This document shows, piece by piece, positions 7,374 to 9,384 of a DNA stretch of 9,384 bases; position 1 is the first letter of the stretch; every line of letters begins with the position of its first letter. A model generated the notes under the pieces. That model did no database searches, was not told where the DNA came from, and was given only the letters and a program-made list of their open reading frames with translations. Source of the DNA: Desulfobulbaceae bacterium (GTDB lineage: Bacteria; Desulfobacterota; Desulfobulbia; Desulfobulbales; Desulfurivibrionaceae); contig PWOG01000180.1 in assembly GCA_003557565.1 (NCBI GenBank), forward strand, positions 1 to 9,384, in the 5' to 3' direction. Both the position numbers and the translations under genes were made by a program.

Positions 7374-8749
7374 AGCGGCCGCACTTCAGGAGGAATATCA
7401 TGGAATACGCCGGTACCAGGAACCACTCCGATGGGCAGGGAGTCTTCGATCGGTTTGAATGCAAAGTTTAACCGGTCCATACATTCCCGGTACTTGCGGA
7501 TCAGGTCCTCATGATCCCTGCCGCCGATAAAAATCCAGGCCAGTTCGTAACTGTAGCTGTCCTGCTCGTTCAGATCAGACAGGCGCATACCCTCCGTTAC
7601 CCTGACGTCGATGAGGACACCGTCGATGGTTTTTTCGATTTCCTTTATCTCTTCGGGGGTGGGGACCCGGCTTACCACTGCATCCCGGAATGAGCGGTAG
7701 AAAAACTTGGAAGCCCTTTTATACGGCCCCTGCCGATGGGGGAAATCAGGTGATCTCCCCAGGCCCACATTCACGGTTATGGCATGATTGGAGGCACCGT
7801 CCACTTTTTCGAAGAGATCGCTGTGCGATTGTGACACCCTGGTATTTATCTCCAGCAGCCAGATCTTGTCTTTGGGTTTATTCCAGAAAAACTCGATATT
7901 GAAGGCGGCGTTATTGTAGTCGATATGGGTGAGGATTTTCCGGCAGATCCCGGCCATTCTCTCCTGTACTTTCTTCGGCAGCTGGGAGGGGTACTCGTAG
8001 CGCAGGAAGGTGGATCTGTTGGGATGGAGGATGGAATCAATGATCCCGTGAAAATATACTTCTCCGTTTAAAACATAACCTTCCACGGTACACTGGTGCC
8101 CCCCTATCAGCTGTTCGGCGATACAATAATTGCCGTCAACACCCTGGATTTCTTCCGGTAATTCAACCAGCGAGAGGATGTAATTAAATGGTTCAGCCAT
8201 CCGGTTAATCTGCCCCCTGATGATCTCCAGGTATTGCCTGAACTGTCTTTTGTTCTCCACCCGGAAGCCCAGGTAGGAGCCCACGGATTTGACCGGTTTC
8301 AACCAGAAGGGGAACCCGAGCTCTCCTTCTTTAAGGGGATCGTGATCGAACGGATTAATTTTACTGAATTTCGGAATATGATCGCCTATTACCTTCGCCT
8401 GTTCCACCCGGCTCCAGTATTTATGGTGGCACTTCATGACGCTTTCCAGGGAGGGGGAGGGCCGGTTGAACTTTTTACACAGAACTGGCGTAAGTAAACT
8501 GACGGGAAAGTCGATGTAGGTGACTATGGCGTCGATCGGCCCGGGAGCGGCAGCCAGCTTCCTGGTTAAATCGCCGATCATTGCCTCCACATCATAATGA
8601 TCCGCATCCTCCGCTTCCTCGGGGGGAATGAGACCGTGGAATTCGTATTCGTCAAAGTGCCTCAGGGAGTTGAGTTTCCGGCGATTAAACTCATTAAGGC
8701 CGATCATGTATATATTCTTTTTAGCGGGAAGTGGCATGATGGCTACCAT
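7370..8749 (-). CDS. ATP-grasp ligase, first tandem copy (carboxylate-amine / L-amino-acid-ligase-like)
   Basis: A 459-residue ATP-grasp protein and paralogue of the next gene. Numbered from ATG 8749, it has NIYMIGLNEFN (12-22), FWLKPVKSVGSYLGF with K151 and K154, AEQLIGGHQCTVEG (211-224), FNIEFFW with E286, and WLLEINTRVSQSHS with E300, N302 and R304. The ATP- and Mg-binding set therefore looks complete. Residues 345-431 form the same L-amino-acid-ligase-like C-terminal domain (EGMRLSDLNEQDSYSY, 386-401). A 27-residue tail after F431, rich in Pro and Gly (IGVVPGTGVF), is absent from the second copy. Start choice is open: ATG 8749 and in-frame ATG 8737 (MPLPAKKN) both lack a good Shine-Dalgarno. 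It is the first gene of the three-gene unit and overlaps the second ligase by 4 nt. Its sampled GC (45-53%) is the lowest of the genes here. Family is secure; substrate is unknown. Confidence 0.9.
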   Translation of the reverse strand: MVAIMPLPAKKNIYMIGLNEFNRRKLNSLRHFDEYEFHGLIPPEEAEDADHYDVEAMIGDLTRKLAAAPGPIDAIVTYIDFPVSLLTPVLCKKFNRPSPSLESVMKCHHKYWSRVEQAKVIGDHIPKFSKINPFDHDPLKEGELGFPFWLKPVKSVGSYLGFRVENKRQFRQYLEIIRGQINRMAEPFNYILSLVELPEEIQGVDGNYCIAEQLIGGHQCTVEGYVLNGEVYFHGIIDSILHPNRSTFLRYEYPSQLPKKVQERMAGICRKILTHIDYNNAAFNIEFFWNKPKDKIWLLEINTRVSQSHSDLFEKVDGASNHAITVNVGLGRSPDFPHRQGPYKRASKFFYRSFRDAVVSRVPTPEEIKEIEKTIDGVLIDVRVTEGMRLSDLNEQDSYSYELAWIFIGGRDHEDLIRKYRECMDRLNFAFKPIEDSLPIGVVPGTGVFHDIPPEVRPL

Positions 8750-8811
8750 TCAGTTAAATGGGGTAAGGCTTTTCAATTACGGGTATGTAATAAAATCATA
8801 TTGAAAAATTT

Positions 8812-8872
8812 AGCGGATTATAAGGAAAAAACGGTGGCTGTACTTTTTTTTGTTTGCCGAAGAAAATCCGCT
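8812..8872. repeat. 8-bp inverted repeat flanking the operon promoter
   Basis: AGCGGATT at 8812-8819 and its exact reverse complement AATCCGCT at 8865-8872, 45 nt apart. The left arm overlaps the candidate TATAAT at 8817-8822, and the right arm starts within the loop of the 7-bp hairpin at 8856-8880. It could be a pair of operator half-sites or chance; no regulator gene lies in the window. Confidence 0.35.
8817..8822 (-). promoter_or_regulatory. Candidate -10 box for the ATP-grasp/hydrolase operon
   Basis: The minus strand reads a perfect TATAAT here, about 68-85 nt before the two possible ATG starts. The hexamer about 17 nt upstream is a poor -35 (AAAGTA), so the promoter may be activator-dependent or the match may be chance in AT-rich DNA. 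One arm of an 8-bp inverted repeat overlaps this box, which would suit control by a DNA-binding regulator. Confidence 0.35.
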
Positions 8873-8880
8873 GCTTCGGC
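8856..8880. repeat. 7-bp inverted repeat (stem-loop) in divergent region
   Basis: GCCGAAG (8856-8862) pairs with CTTCGGC (8874-8880) across an 11-nt loop. A T-run lies just before it on the plus strand (8844-8851), which would be an A-run after the hairpin on the minus strand. Neither orientation has a stem followed by a U-tract, so it is not an intrinsic terminator for either gene. A protein-binding site is the likelier reading. Confidence 0.4.
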
Positions 8881-8918
8881 CTGTCAATAAATTGAGAGAT
8901 TGAAATACGTCCCGGTTT

Positions 8919-8948
8919 TTGCCATACATAGTTATGAGTTAATATATT
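8919..8948 (+). promoter_or_regulatory. Sigma70-like promoter for the SH3-domain gene
   Basis: TTGCCA at 8919-8924 (5 of 6 to the -35 consensus), an 18-bp spacer, and TATATT at 8943-8948 (5 of 6 to the -10 consensus). Transcription would start near 8955 and give a leader of about 40 nt, including the GGAG at 8982-8985 before ATG 8995. This is by sequence match only. Confidence 0.5.
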
Positions 8949-8994
8949 AGCAGTTGCTGCTGCAGCTTAAGATAATCTCGTGGAGTATAAAAAA

Positions 8995-9384
8995 ATGAAA
9001 AAACAAATCCTTCTGGCTGTAGTCCTTGTTCTGGGCATGGCGCTCACCGCTGTCGCCGAGACCCGCTATGTAACCGACCAGTTCGAAATCACCTTCCGAT
9101 CCGGCCCCGGCGATCAATACCGGATTTTACGGATGATAGGCACCGGCCAGCGGCTGGAACTTCTGGAAACCGCCGGCGACTGGAGCCGGGTGGAGGTCCC
9201 CGGCGGGCCGGATGGCTGGGTCCGCACCCAGCACCTGCGTCCTGAACCGCCAGCCCGGCAGGCCCTTCAGACGATGACGGCCCGTCTGGAATCAATGGAA
9301 GCGGAAAGAGACTCGCTCCGGGGGGAAAACAACCGGCTTAACCGGCTCAACCAGGAGCTTGAAGAACACTTACGGGAAACGGAA
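8995..9384 (+). CDS. Exported SH3-domain/coiled-coil protein (TIGR04211/YgiM-like), 3' end outside the window
   Basis: The first 130 residues are present and the frame is open at the window edge, so the gene is cut by the window rather than broken. Residues 1-21 are a signal peptide: MKKQ, a hydrophobic core ILLAVVLVLGMAL, and a likely signal peptidase I site AVA|ET. Residues about 25-82 form a bacterial SH3 domain, with FRSGPGDQYRIL (34-45), GQRLELLE (51-58), GDWSRVEV (61-68) and GWVRTQHL (74-81). From about 87 the chain becomes charged and heptad-like (LESMEAERDSLRGENNRLNRL), typical of coiled coil. SH3 followed by coiled coil and then a C-terminal membrane anchor is the layout of the TIGR04211 family, which includes E. 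coli YgiM; the anchor would lie beyond the window. The role is probably in the periplasm near the cell wall. The start is ATG 8995 with GGAG at 8982-8985, spacing 9. It is divergent from the ATP-grasp operon. Confidence 0.85.
   Translation, partial: MKKQILLAVVLVLGMALTAVAETRYVTDQFEITFRSGPGDQYRILRMIGTGQRLELLETAGDWSRVEVPGGPDGWVRTQHLRPEPPARQALQTMTARLESMEAERDSLRGENNRLNRLNQELEEHLRETE

Larger units (their letters stand above)
8750..8994. other. Divergent intergenic region with promoters
   Basis: A 245-bp AT-rich gap between the minus-strand ATP-grasp operon and the plus-strand SH3 gene. It holds candidate promoters for both directions and two inverted repeats, listed separately. A T-run lies at 8844-8851. 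I see no small gene with a plausible start and ribosome site inside it, and no RNA gene I can recognise. Confidence 0.7.

Noticed and set aside
8856..8880. Intrinsic terminator in the divergent gap
   Set aside because: The stem is real, but the T-run is on the wrong side for either direction of transcription.
8882..8887. Perfect TTGACA on the minus strand as -35 of the ligase operon
   Set aside because: At 17-bp spacing the -10 position reads TTCTTC, and the good TATAAT lies much too far downstream to pair with it.
8971..8976. GATAAT as -10 box for the SH3 gene
   Set aside because: The transcript would begin almost on the GGAG ribosome site. The pair at 8919-8948 has better spacing and a better -35.

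Overview
The window reads as a chromosomal segment of a Gram-negative, probably proteobacterial-type organism. A Desulfuromonas/Desulfobulbus-like lineage (Desulfobacterota) is my guess from the gene mix; no rRNA or other marker confirms it. I see no tRNA, rRNA, CRISPR array, transposase, integrase or phage gene. Seven protein genes fill almost the whole window: six on the minus strand and one partial gene on the plus strand at the right edge.

Right block, minus strand, read from about 8750 down to 4040. Two tandem, diverged ATP-grasp ligases are joined by a 4-nt ATGA overlap. A CocE/NonD-type (peptidase S15-like) alpha/beta hydrolase follows 13 nt later behind a strong Shine-Dalgarno. This is one transcription unit: two enzymes that look able to form amide/peptide bonds, followed by one of a family that cleaves acyl esters or amides. 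All three keep their recognisable catalytic residues. I know of no characterised pathway with this exact set, so it is the best candidate here for an undescribed small-molecule (peptide-like) synthesis and turnover system.

Left block, minus strand, read from about 3881 down to 95. It holds a YbjT-like SDR/DUF2867 protein, a MerA/dihydrolipoamide-dehydrogenase-like FAD disulfide oxidoreductase, and a TVP38/TMEM64 (DedA-superfamily) membrane protein. The last two are separated by only 7 nt, and related proteins are known as single-chain fusions, so they likely work together at the cytoplasmic membrane. The true substrate of the pair is unknown.

Right edge. The 245-bp AT-rich gap at 8750-8994 separates the ATP-grasp operon from a divergent gene for an exported SH3-domain/coiled-coil protein, truncated by the window end. 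The gap holds a good sigma70-like promoter for the SH3 gene, a perfect TATAAT for the ATP-grasp operon, and nested inverted repeats.

Base composition changes along the window. By sample counts the left block is about 65-70% GC, the hydrolase intermediate, and the first ATP-grasp gene about 45-53%. This suggests that the right block has a different history.
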